Below are positions 7,606-14,257 of a stretch of 47,737 nt of DNA, piece by piece. Position 1 is the stretch's first letter. Every line of letters starts with the position of its first letter. The position numbers and the translations under genes are program-made. This DNA is from Akkermansia sp. (GTDB lineage Bacteria; Verrucomicrobiota; Verrucomicrobiia; Verrucomicrobiales; Akkermansiaceae): contig JAFVQN010000050.1 in assembly GCA_017504805.1 (NCBI GenBank), positions 1 through 47,737 on the forward strand, in the 5' to 3' direction. A model generated the notes under the pieces. That model was not told the DNA's origin and made no database searches. It saw nothing but the letters and a program-made list of their open reading frames with translations.

Positions 7606-8503
7606 GCCTGGCGGCTTCCAGAAGCGTGGCATAAACCGTCCATCTGCTGATTTTCACCCTTTCCGACCCTGCGCGCTGTTTTATAAGCCGCAGGGTCTTT
7701 TGTCCCAGCAGCGCAGGCAGCATGGCTGTAAACCGCAGGCGGAACGTTCCCAGGCGGCGGGCATAGTCAAGGCCATCCCACAAGAACCAATATGCCCGAT
7801 TGTGCCACCATTCAGGAGTCGTACAAGGATGCATTGTTTTTCCACGCTCCCGATACGGGCTTAAATAAACACGTCCGCGGGCAGCATCTTCATCCATATC
7901 CCGCAGAATGTTGACCAGCTGGAGCCCCTGCCCATAACGCACCGCGGCCTGAGCCATGATGTCTCGACGTTCCGGGGGGCAGAATTCCGCGCCCATGGTA
8001 GCCAGCCCCAGGTCGGTCCAGAACTCGCCCACGCAACCGGCCACCAGATAAGTATAACGGAGGGTTTCACCGGCGGACTCCACCACCTCATGTTCATCAA
8101 AATAGGACAAATCCCACAGCTGGCCCTTCACAATGCGAGATAACACACGGCGCAGCAGCTGCCGCTCCACCTCGCTGACCTGGGCCAGTTCCTCCAGGCA
8201 TTCCCCGAAGCGGCGCAGAAGGGTTGCTTCGCTCTCCTTGGTCTGCGCCTCTGCCATTTCACCACGAAGCAGACGCAGCAACGCCTCCTGCTCATCTGCC
8301 GACAGGTCACCCAGCACTGCGCGCCGCATCTGCCGCAGCACTTCTTCGCGCTTACCGGGAGCGGCGGTTGAAGTGTCCGCCACGCTGTCCGTAGCTCGGG
8401 CCAGCATATAGCCCAGGGCAATCCCACGCCGCATGGCCGGCGGCAGCCACACCATGCTCAGGTAAAACGAGCGGGAAACCGCCTTGAGCAGCGCAAAATC
8501 CAT
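7580..8503 (-). CDS. Squalene/phytoene synthase family protein
   Basis: A 307-aa member of the head-to-head prenyl synthase family, which condenses two prenyl diphosphates into squalene or phytoene. It shows the first Asp-rich motif (ATDSVAD) and the second in GQGLQLVNILRDMDEDAARG, followed by GRVYLSPYR. Both metal-binding motifs look intact, so it is probably active; squalene versus phytoene versus an HpnC/HpnD-type role cannot be decided here. It is the last gene of the operon after ruvA. ATG 8503 begins 2 nt after the ruvA stop; TTG 8509 overlapping that stop is an alternative start. Confidence 0.85.
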   Translation of the reverse strand: MDFALLKAVSRSFYLSMVWLPPAMRRGIALGYMLARATDSVADTSTAAPGKREEVLRQMRRAVLGDLSADEQEALLRLLRGEMAEAQTKESEATLLRRFGECLEELAQVSEVERQLLRRVLSRIVKGQLWDLSYFDEHEVVESAGETLRYTYLVAGCVGEFWTDLGLATMGAEFCPPERRDIMAQAAVRYGQGLQLVNILRDMDEDAARGRVYLSPYRERGKTMHPCTTPEWWHNRAYWFLWDGLDYARRLGTFRLRFTAMLPALLGQKTLRLIKQRAGSERVKISRWTVYATLLEAARLSAWRRAS

Positions 8504-8505
8504 AA

Positions 8506-9099
8506 TCAACTAAGCTGGCGCAGAGCACCGCGGATAAGTTCATCCGTTCCGGCCTGCGGGTTATCCTTGAGCAGCTTCAGAATCGCCTTGCGCGCCTCGG
8601 CCTGCTTGAAGCCCAGCGCCACCATGGCCAGCTCGGCATCTGAGGCCGCTTGAGTGGTGGTTCCCTGCTGCTGGGCTTCCCAGGTGGAAGCCACGCCAAT
8701 CTTATCCTTCAGCTCCAGGATGATACGCTCGGCAGTACGTTTACCCACCCCCTTGGCGCGGGCTATGGACTGCACATCCCCCTGCACTACAGCCTGCTTG
8801 AAGGTGTTGACATTCAGGCTGCTGAGAATAGCAATGGCCGTAGCCGGACCAATTCCGCTCACCCGGTCAATCAGCAGGCGGAAGATATCGCGTTCCGCAT
8901 CTGTGGCAAATCCATAAAGCACCTGGGCATTCTCGCGAATGTGCATGTGAATCTTGAGCATGATACCCTGCCCGACCAGCGGGTTGAGCATATCAAAAGT
9001 GGACAGGGGAACAGTCACCTCATAGCCGACCCCGTTCACATCCACCACCAGACACTGGGGCAGAGCCTCAGCCACGGTACCGCGCAGAAAAGAAATCAT
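8506..9099 (-). CDS. ruvA: Holliday junction DNA helicase subunit RuvA
   Basis: A 197-aa protein that binds four-way junctions as a tetramer and directs the RuvB motor during recombinational repair. The N-terminal OB-fold begins MISFLRGTV, the central domain has two helix-hairpin-helix motifs (VSGIGPATAIAIL and AKGVGKRTAERIILEL), and a linker of about residues 140-152 leads to the C-terminal RuvB-binding helices. Length is normal. ruvB and ruvC are not in the window. It overlaps the upstream GH75 gene by 4 nt (ATGA) and sits just before the prenyl synthase gene. Confidence 0.97.
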   Translation of the reverse strand: MISFLRGTVAEALPQCLVVDVNGVGYEVTVPLSTFDMLNPLVGQGIMLKIHMHIRENAQVLYGFATDAERDIFRLLIDRVSGIGPATAIAILSSLNVNTFKQAVVQGDVQSIARAKGVGKRTAERIILELKDKIGVASTWEAQQQGTTTQAASDAELAMVALGFKQAEARKAILKLLKDNPQAGTDELIRGALRQLS

Positions 9100-10514
9100 G
9101 GCTGAGTCGGGGCGGGTTGGGGTTTAGGCGCCAGCAGGTCCTCCACCTGCTGGAACTTTGCGTGTTCTGTGATACCGCCCATTTCACTGAGCAGCTCCTG
9201 AACCCTGCTGTTCAGGCGTTCATAATTGATGGGAGCGTTCTCCGGTTCCCTGGAGCCGGGAAAAATGATGTAGCTGACCCCCAGGTGGGAGACGGGACGT
9301 GCAAAGGGAGTCGCCTTGGGGTTGATGAGGCGTGCCAGTCGCAGCGAACCTTCACCCGCCTTGAAACGAGGGCCGTAATCCCCCACAATGGCCGGGAAAA
9401 TGCGATCCTCCACCACCACGGCGGCGTAATCTCCCAGCTGCGGACGGTAGGCATCATTATCCCCACTCTTGAAGGTCAGTGGCACCACAATGAACGTATC
9501 ATACTCAGCCAGCAGGAAGCTGTACTTCTTGAGGTCATGCACCACATTCTTTGCATATTGCAGAGAATCCGCATTTGCCTTCTTATCCTTGGAAAGCTTG
9601 CGAACGCGCTCTTCCCAATGCGGCAGCAAGGGGTTCGGCGTGGTTCCCAGCTTGCGCCAGCGGTACGACGTCATGGGCTGGTAATAATCACTGTTCTTCA
9701 CCTTGGCGGGCATATCCGGCAGGCGGTCTCCATCAGACCCGTCGGACACCACATCCATATCGGCCTGTACCCAGAGCACCTTGCGACCGGTATCCGGGGC
9801 CTCAATTTCCAGGATGGTATCAGTATCGTAGTAATTGTGGCGGTCCAGCAGTCGGGAGAGAGTGGCAGCCTCCTTGCGCATGCGGTTCTGCTTGTGGAGA
9901 TAGATTGCCTGGAACCACTGGGAGACACGGGCCTTACCCATAAAATCGGCGTAGCGGGTAAACAGATCCGGCAGCCGAGGGTTGGCCAGTTTCAGCGTTT
10001 CACCATCCGCAGCCTGAGGCAGGCGCAGATTGAGCGAAACACGCAGCTGGTATGCTTCCCTGGCCTTGCGGTCCTGAGAAGCGGTGCTGCCCTGCTCAAA
10101 CATGACCGAGCTGAAAACATTTAACCCGGGCGTCATTGAATTGATATGCTCATAGCGCCCCGGCTCCACTTTCTCCGGCAGAGCGGGAGGGAATGGCGGC
10201 AGTGTTATGGCAGGCATGCTGAATGCCTCCTGCGGAGCCCAGGGCTCCACCTCAATATCATCCTCAGCATCGGCAGCAGGCGGAGTAGAAGCGACGGGCT
10301 GTGTCCCGGGCGCTTCCGGAGCCTTGACCACCGGCTTGACCACCTTCCGTTTCTTCTTCCTGACAGGCTTCTCTTTCTCGGTAAGCACCTTGACCAATTC
10401 TGCCGGATACGGTGTATACAGGGATCCCGCAGCAATCAACAATACAGCCAGCAGGCTGAGCCGGAACCAGGTGAATATCTTTATCTTATGCTTGCGATGA
10501 AACAATTGTTTCAT
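9096..10514 (-). CDS. Membrane-anchored GH75 (chitosanase-like) protein
   Basis: A 472-aa protein with one N-terminal membrane segment (about 13-33), a Lys/Pro-rich linker (about 45-75) and an external domain. The part from about residue 235 matches bacterial glycoside hydrolase family 75: QADMDVVSDGSDGD with the catalytic-type Asp cluster, FIVVPLTF, LGDYAAVVV, and VGDYGPRFKAGEGSLRLA with the Glu. GH75 enzymes cut chitosan; in a host-associated bacterium a periplasmic role on an amino-sugar polymer such as de-N-acetylated peptidoglycan is an inference. The middle, residues 110-230, is unassigned. It follows the SDR gene by 13 nt and overlaps ruvA. Confidence 0.75.
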   Translation of the reverse strand: MKQLFHRKHKIKIFTWFRLSLLAVLLIAAGSLYTPYPAELVKVLTEKEKPVRKKKRKVVKPVVKAPEAPGTQPVASTPPAADAEDDIEVEPWAPQEAFSMPAITLPPFPPALPEKVEPGRYEHINSMTPGLNVFSSVMFEQGSTASQDRKAREAYQLRVSLNLRLPQAADGETLKLANPRLPDLFTRYADFMGKARVSQWFQAIYLHKQNRMRKEAATLSRLLDRHNYYDTDTILEIEAPDTGRKVLWVQADMDVVSDGSDGDRLPDMPAKVKNSDYYQPMTSYRWRKLGTTPNPLLPHWEERVRKLSKDKKANADSLQYAKNVVHDLKKYSFLLAEYDTFIVVPLTFKSGDNDAYRPQLGDYAAVVVEDRIFPAIVGDYGPRFKAGEGSLRLARLINPKATPFARPVSHLGVSYIIFPGSREPENAPINYERLNSRVQELLSEMGGITEHAKFQQVEDLLAPKPQPAPTQP

Positions 10515-10527
10515 AAGGGAGTCTCTC

Positions 10528-11337
10528 TTAATTTTCCTGAAGGGGTTCTACCTTGCGTGGGCGGCAGCCCATAACCAGCCGCAGCAGCCACAGGGGAGTA
10601 TTGCGCAACAGCCAGCCAATCAGGCGGATGCGAAGGGAGGGATAATAGCGGGGGGAGTTGTTTTCAAGAGCAGCCATGGCGCCGCTCACCACCTCTGAAA
10701 CAGAAGTATACACCCATTTCTTGAAGGAGGAATAACCGTTCGAGCATCCACTGCGGCGGGCTACCTCGCCAAATCCGGTATGCACCGGACCGGGACACAC
10801 GGCCACAACCGGAACCCCAGCCTTGCGCACTTCCAGCCGGATGGCTTCCGAGAACGACGCCACAAATGCCTTGGATGCCGCATACACCGCAAAATCCGGA
10901 ATAAACAGGTCTGCCGCGAGCGAGGCAATGTTGATGATCCCCCCACCCTGACACACCATACGCGGCAGCACAGCCCGGGTCAGCTCCGCAACGGCCAGCA
11001 CATTAACCTGCAGCATCTGATTGTTGCGTTCTTTGGAGCTGGACATATACTCACCATAATCCCCCAGCCCTGCATTATTGATAAGCAGAGTCTTACCCTG
11101 GGGCAGCGCCTCAATCTCCTCAATGAGAAGCCCTCGCGACGCCTGCGATGCAAGGTCACAGGCCCGCACCGTAATCTGCAGACTGGAATTGGCAGCACGC
11201 AGTTCGTCCGCCAGCTCCATGAGAATATCCTTACGGCGAGCTACCAGCACCATGTGTGTGCACTCCCCCACCAGACGGCGCGCAAACGCCATGCCGAATC
11301 CAGAAGATGCACCCGTTATAATGACATGCCCGTACAT
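10528..11337 (-). CDS. Short-chain dehydrogenase/reductase
   Basis: A 269-aa classical SDR oxidoreductase. It has the dinucleotide-binding motif TGASSGFG near the N-terminus, NNAG, a catalytic Ser in NIASLAAD, and YxxxK in VYAASKAF. The ARRK after the second strand suggests NADPH. It belongs to the DltE/YdfG-like group; substrate unknown. A C-terminal hydrophobic extension (WLLRNTPLWLLRLVMG) could touch the membrane. The frame extends upstream to 11415, but the promoter at 11347-11375 lies inside that extension, so ATG 11337 is chosen. It is the first gene of the leftward operon leading into GH75, ruvA and the prenyl synthase. Confidence 0.85.
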   Translation of the reverse strand: MYGHVIITGASSGFGMAFARRLVGECTHMVLVARRKDILMELADELRAANSSLQITVRACDLASQASRGLLIEEIEALPQGKTLLINNAGLGDYGEYMSSSKERNNQMLQVNVLAVAELTRAVLPRMVCQGGGIINIASLAADLFIPDFAVYAASKAFVASFSEAIRLEVRKAGVPVVAVCPGPVHTGFGEVARRSGCSNGYSSFKKWVYTSVSEVVSGAMAALENNSPRYYPSLRIRLIGWLLRNTPLWLLRLVMGCRPRKVEPLQEN

Positions 11338-11346
11338 TGTATTCCT

Positions 11347-11375
11347 ATCATGCCATAAATCTGCCTGCGTAGCAA
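11347..11375 (-). promoter_or_regulatory. Promoter of the SDR-GH75-ruvA-prenyl synthase operon
   Basis: Minus strand: TTGCTA (11370-11375), 17 nt, CATGAT (11347-11352), then 9 nt to ATG 11337. The -10 is weak but spacing is ideal. Confidence 0.45.
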
Positions 11376-11389
11376 GCACAAAAGGCACA

Positions 11390-13144
11390 TCAGCACCACT
11401 CCAGGACAAGAGCATCCCCTGGCTCCAGGGCTACAGGCATGCCTGATTCCTCCAACTGGGTATCATCCGTGTGGATGATGGGCTGGCGCTCATCCAGCAA
11501 GGAGACAAAAACATAGTTACCCGGTTTCCGGCCAGCCCAGGCTCGGGCATGAGCCGGTATGTGCAGATGCGTTTCTACCGCTTGCGTTGCACTGAAATTA
11601 CAGACTACCAGTATGGCGGATTTCGCTTTCTGGTTGTAGCGGAGAAAGGCATACAGATGATGCCCGGAAACATGGTCTCCAGGCAGGCGCCCGTACCCGG
11701 GCGTATCCCGGTTGGCCCAGTTCAGGCCATAAAACTCCCCCCTGGAAAGAGCCGGGTGCTGCAGCAGCGTCAGCAACCGGGCCGTAAAGGCTCGTAATTT
11801 CTGCTGTCCGGGGGTCATGCGGGCGCCGTCGAACAAGCCACCATTGGTCCAGTTCTGAAAATGCGGCAGGCTTGTATAGTCAAAAATACTGGTGCGGCCA
11901 TTATCTCCGCCATAACCACCGGGGCCATCGGCCCGCTCCCCCGCCTCCTGACCATTATACACCAGGACCGGGCCGCAGGTGGTGCAATACTGGGCCACCA
12001 TCACTGCGCGGCTAACCAGACCGCCCACCCCGCCCCAGTACTGGGGGGCGGCCAGACGGGGTTCATCATGATTCTCCACATAACGCACCCCCTTGTAGAA
12101 AAGCGGGTTCTGCGGCAAGTGGAGCGTATCCAGGTCATTTGCCCAGGACCCGCCTTCGTATATCTTGCGCAGGGCTTCATACGAAACACCGTCATACACG
12201 CCATCAAAACCGGCCTCCAGCAGCGCCCGGTGTACCGGGCCATCCACCAGTTTCAGGTGATCATCATACCCCTCTGCCATGAAGAAAGCAGAACAATCAC
12301 GCAAGCGGGCGTGGGCAATAATCCAGCGCCAGAACGGCAGTGGAATCATGTGCGCCATATCGCAGCGGAATCCCCCCACCCCCATATCCTGCCAGTATGC
12401 CAGCACCTCATTCATGAGCTGCCAGGTGCGTGGCAAGGCATACTCCGGAGCCAGCAGGCTGGGCAATGCTGCTGCGGCCGATGCTCCATGCCGGTAATCG
12501 GTACCGTAATTGAGTTTCACGGTTTCGTACCAATCATAGGCCCCGGGGGTCCAGCTTGCCACATTATTGCCCGTCACGCGCCCCATGCCACGTTCCGGCG
12601 CATACTCACCATCCGGCATGGTCATGGGCATATCTGTCCGGTGCGGTTCCAGATAGTAAAAGGCATTATCCCGGGCAAAAAATACTTCCGCGTTATCATA
12701 GGCACCGAAAGTACTCTCCGGCCGCACCCGGGAGCGATATTGGCGCGATACGTGGTTCGGCACAAAATCGATGACAGGCACCATGCCCCAGCGGCGGCAC
12801 CGGCGGAGTAAGGCTGCAAACTCCGCACGGCGCGCCTCCACGCACTCTGCCAGGTCCGGGTCCACATCGAAATAATCAGTCACGGCGTATGGGCTGCCTG
12901 CCAGGCCCTTCACAACGCAGGCCGGGTCTGCCGGCAGGCCGTCGTATTCACTTCGCGTAGCATGTCGCAACACTCCCGTCAGCCAAAGATGCGTCACTCC
13001 CATGCGTGCAATTGACTCAAGGGCGGCATCTGTTACAGCATTGAACGTGCCGCAGCCATTCTGCTCGCGCGAGCCCCAGGGGATGGCCCCTGTGCTGAAA
13101 TTAGAAAAATGCCGGACAAAAAGCTGATAAATGACAGGGCGCAT
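11390..13144 (-). CDS. GH13 alpha-amylase family enzyme
   Basis: A 584-aa cytoplasmic protein (no signal peptide) with the GH13 barrel. Conserved regions are DFVPNH (126-131), GFRCDMAHM with nucleophile Asp262, FFMAEGYD with acid/base Glu291, and VENHDE with Asp360. A C-terminal all-beta domain starts near residue 480. Members act on alpha-glucans by hydrolysis or transfer; the exact reaction cannot be assigned. Absence of export suggests work on stored glycogen or imported maltodextrins. No glycogen gene is adjacent. It stands alone behind its own promoter. Confidence 0.9.
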   Translation of the reverse strand: MRPVIYQLFVRHFSNFSTGAIPWGSREQNGCGTFNAVTDAALESIARMGVTHLWLTGVLRHATRSEYDGLPADPACVVKGLAGSPYAVTDYFDVDPDLAECVEARRAEFAALLRRCRRWGMVPVIDFVPNHVSRQYRSRVRPESTFGAYDNAEVFFARDNAFYYLEPHRTDMPMTMPDGEYAPERGMGRVTGNNVASWTPGAYDWYETVKLNYGTDYRHGASAAAALPSLLAPEYALPRTWQLMNEVLAYWQDMGVGGFRCDMAHMIPLPFWRWIIAHARLRDCSAFFMAEGYDDHLKLVDGPVHRALLEAGFDGVYDGVSYEALRKIYEGGSWANDLDTLHLPQNPLFYKGVRYVENHDEPRLAAPQYWGGVGGLVSRAVMVAQYCTTCGPVLVYNGQEAGERADGPGGYGGDNGRTSIFDYTSLPHFQNWTNGGLFDGARMTPGQQKLRAFTARLLTLLQHPALSRGEFYGLNWANRDTPGYGRLPGDHVSGHHLYAFLRYNQKAKSAILVVCNFSATQAVETHLHIPAHARAWAGRKPGNYVFVSLLDERQPIIHTDDTQLEESGMPVALEPGDALVLEWC

Positions 13145-13163
13145 GATGAAGCTCTATTGCGGC

Positions 13164-13192
13164 ATCGTACCACAGCCCACACCCCAGTTCAA
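13164..13192 (-). promoter_or_regulatory. Promoter of the GH13 gene
   Basis: Minus strand: TTGAAC (13187-13192), 17 nt, TACGAT (13164-13169), then 19 nt to ATG 13144. Confidence 0.55.
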
Positions 13193-13222
13193 GAATAATC
13201 GTCTATCATCCGCTCTTTACCC

Positions 13223-13253
13223 ACACGTGTCCCGAATCTTTGGGACACGCGTG
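13223..13253. repeat. Third copy of the GGGACACGTG palindromic repeat
   Basis: CACGTGTCCC, a 7-nt spacer, then TGGGACACGCGTGG, an inverted repeat with one inserted base. It shares AATCTTTGGGACACG with the right end of the element at 301-319. It lies between the divergent GH13 and ppa genes and has no poly-T tail, so it is a dispersed REP-like unit rather than a terminator. Confidence 0.6.
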
Positions 13254-13302
13254 GCAATCTACTCACGGCGGTTTCAAACTGCTTGATAATTTTCTCTGCA
13301 AC

Positions 13303-13331
13303 TTGACAAAAGCCCTGCCCACTGGTACATT
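13303..13331 (+). promoter_or_regulatory. Promoter of ppa
   Basis: TTGACA (13303-13308), 17 nt, TACATT (13326-13331), then 8 nt to ATG 13340; a leaderless or 1-2 nt leader transcript is predicted. Confidence 0.65.
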
Positions 13332-13339
13332 AGATAATC

Positions 13340-13837
13340 ATGAGTACTCCCCGCATAGTAGAGGCGCGTATTGAAATTCCCATGGGAAGCCGCAATAAGT
13401 ATGAAGTCGACGAAAAAACCGGACGCATCAAGCTGGACCGCGTTCTGTACTCGTCTGTTTATTACCCGGCAGAGTATGGTTTTGTGGAAGATACACGCTA
13501 TCTCGACGGTGACCCTCTGGATATCCTCGTGTTCACCTCAGCTCCCACTTTCCCTGGCTGCTACGTGGATTGCCGCATCATCGGCGGCATGGACATGATT
13601 GACGGTGGTAAGCCGGACGTCAAAATACTGGCCGTCAACGTGGGCGACCCTCGCTATGACCACGTCAACACGCTTGAGGACCTCCCGCCCCACTACCTGC
13701 AGGAAATCCAGAACTTCTTCCTGACCTACAAGACCTTGCAGAACAAAAAAACAGAGGTCGGAGACTTCTTCGGCGTCGAAACCGCCTGCCGCATCATCGA
13801 TGCTTCCTTTGAACGATTCGCTGCCGAGCAAAGCTGA
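13340..13837 (+). CDS. ppa: Inorganic pyrophosphatase (family I)
   Basis: A 165-aa soluble enzyme that hydrolyses pyrophosphate and so pulls biosynthetic reactions forward. The family I signature DGDPLDILV is present, with preceding conserved YPAEYGFVEDT and downstream VGDPRYD. The length matches short bacterial hexameric forms. It is monocistronic: promoter 8 nt upstream, strong terminator 28 nt downstream. Confidence 0.97.
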   Translation: MSTPRIVEARIEIPMGSRNKYEVDEKTGRIKLDRVLYSSVYYPAEYGFVEDTRYLDGDPLDILVFTSAPTFPGCYVDCRIIGGMDMIDGGKPDVKILAVNVGDPRYDHVNTLEDLPPHYLQEIQNFFLTYKTLQNKKTEVGDFFGVETACRIIDASFERFAAEQS

Positions 13838-13864
13838 TTTTCACTACCCTTTTGATACATTGCA

Positions 13865-13896
13865 GCCTCGGGAAACTCGTTCCCGGGGCTTTTTTT
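13865..13896 (+). terminator. Rho-independent terminator of ppa
   Basis: A 10-bp stem (GCCTCGGGAA with TTCCCGGGGC, one G-U pair), 5-nt loop, followed by seven T. Confidence 0.92.
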
Positions 13897-13927
13897 GTCA
13901 GGGATACTGAAATATTGAAAAAAATGA

Positions 13928-13956
13928 TTGACAAAAGTGTTAGTCAGGACTAAACT
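13928..13956 (+). promoter_or_regulatory. Promoter of the feo operon
   Basis: TTGACA (13928-13933), 17 nt, TAAACT (13951-13956). The leader to feoA is about 30 nt and has no Shine-Dalgarno. Confidence 0.8.
13940..13953. promoter_or_regulatory. Palindromic operator over the feo promoter
   Basis: TTAGTC-AG-GACTAA is a perfect 6-2-6 inverted repeat that fills the end of the spacer and the first bases of the -10. A protein bound here would block RNA polymerase. The TTAG/CTAA half-sites recall DtxR/IdeR/MntR-type metal-repressor boxes, so an iron-responsive DtxR-family repressor is the natural guess. The regulator is not in the window. Confidence 0.6.
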
Positions 13957-13994
13957 CTGCCCGTCTTCTCAAATTAGCCACCTCTAACATTAAT

Positions 13995-14228
13995 ATGAAA
14001 CCTGAGAATCTGCGATTGAACCAGATAAAGATAGGCACGACAGTGCACGTGGTGAAGGTGCACGGCGAAGGGCCGCTGCGTCAGCGCATACTGGACATGG
14101 GTCTGACCAAGGGAGCCGAAGTGCAGGTGCGAAAGATGGCACCCTTCGGCGACCCGCTGGAAGTGACAGTGCGGGGCTTTGAGCTGTCGCTGCGCAAGGC
14201 AGAGGCCGCCTGCATCGAGGTGAAATAA
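13995..14228 (+). CDS. feoA: Ferrous iron transport protein A (FeoA)
   Basis: A 77-aa SH3-like cytosolic partner of FeoB, needed for Fe(II) uptake. It shows the FeoA pattern: [16 protein letters not shown], then [22 protein letters not shown]. It opens the operon, 29 nt ahead of feoB, behind the promoter with the palindromic operator. Confidence 0.95.
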   Translation: MKPENLRLNQIKIGTTVHVVKVHGEGPLRQRILDMGLTKGAEVQVRKMAPFGDPLEVTVRGFELSLRKAEAACIEVK

Positions 14229-14257
14229 CCGAAATTTTCAAAGACAACACACACACA

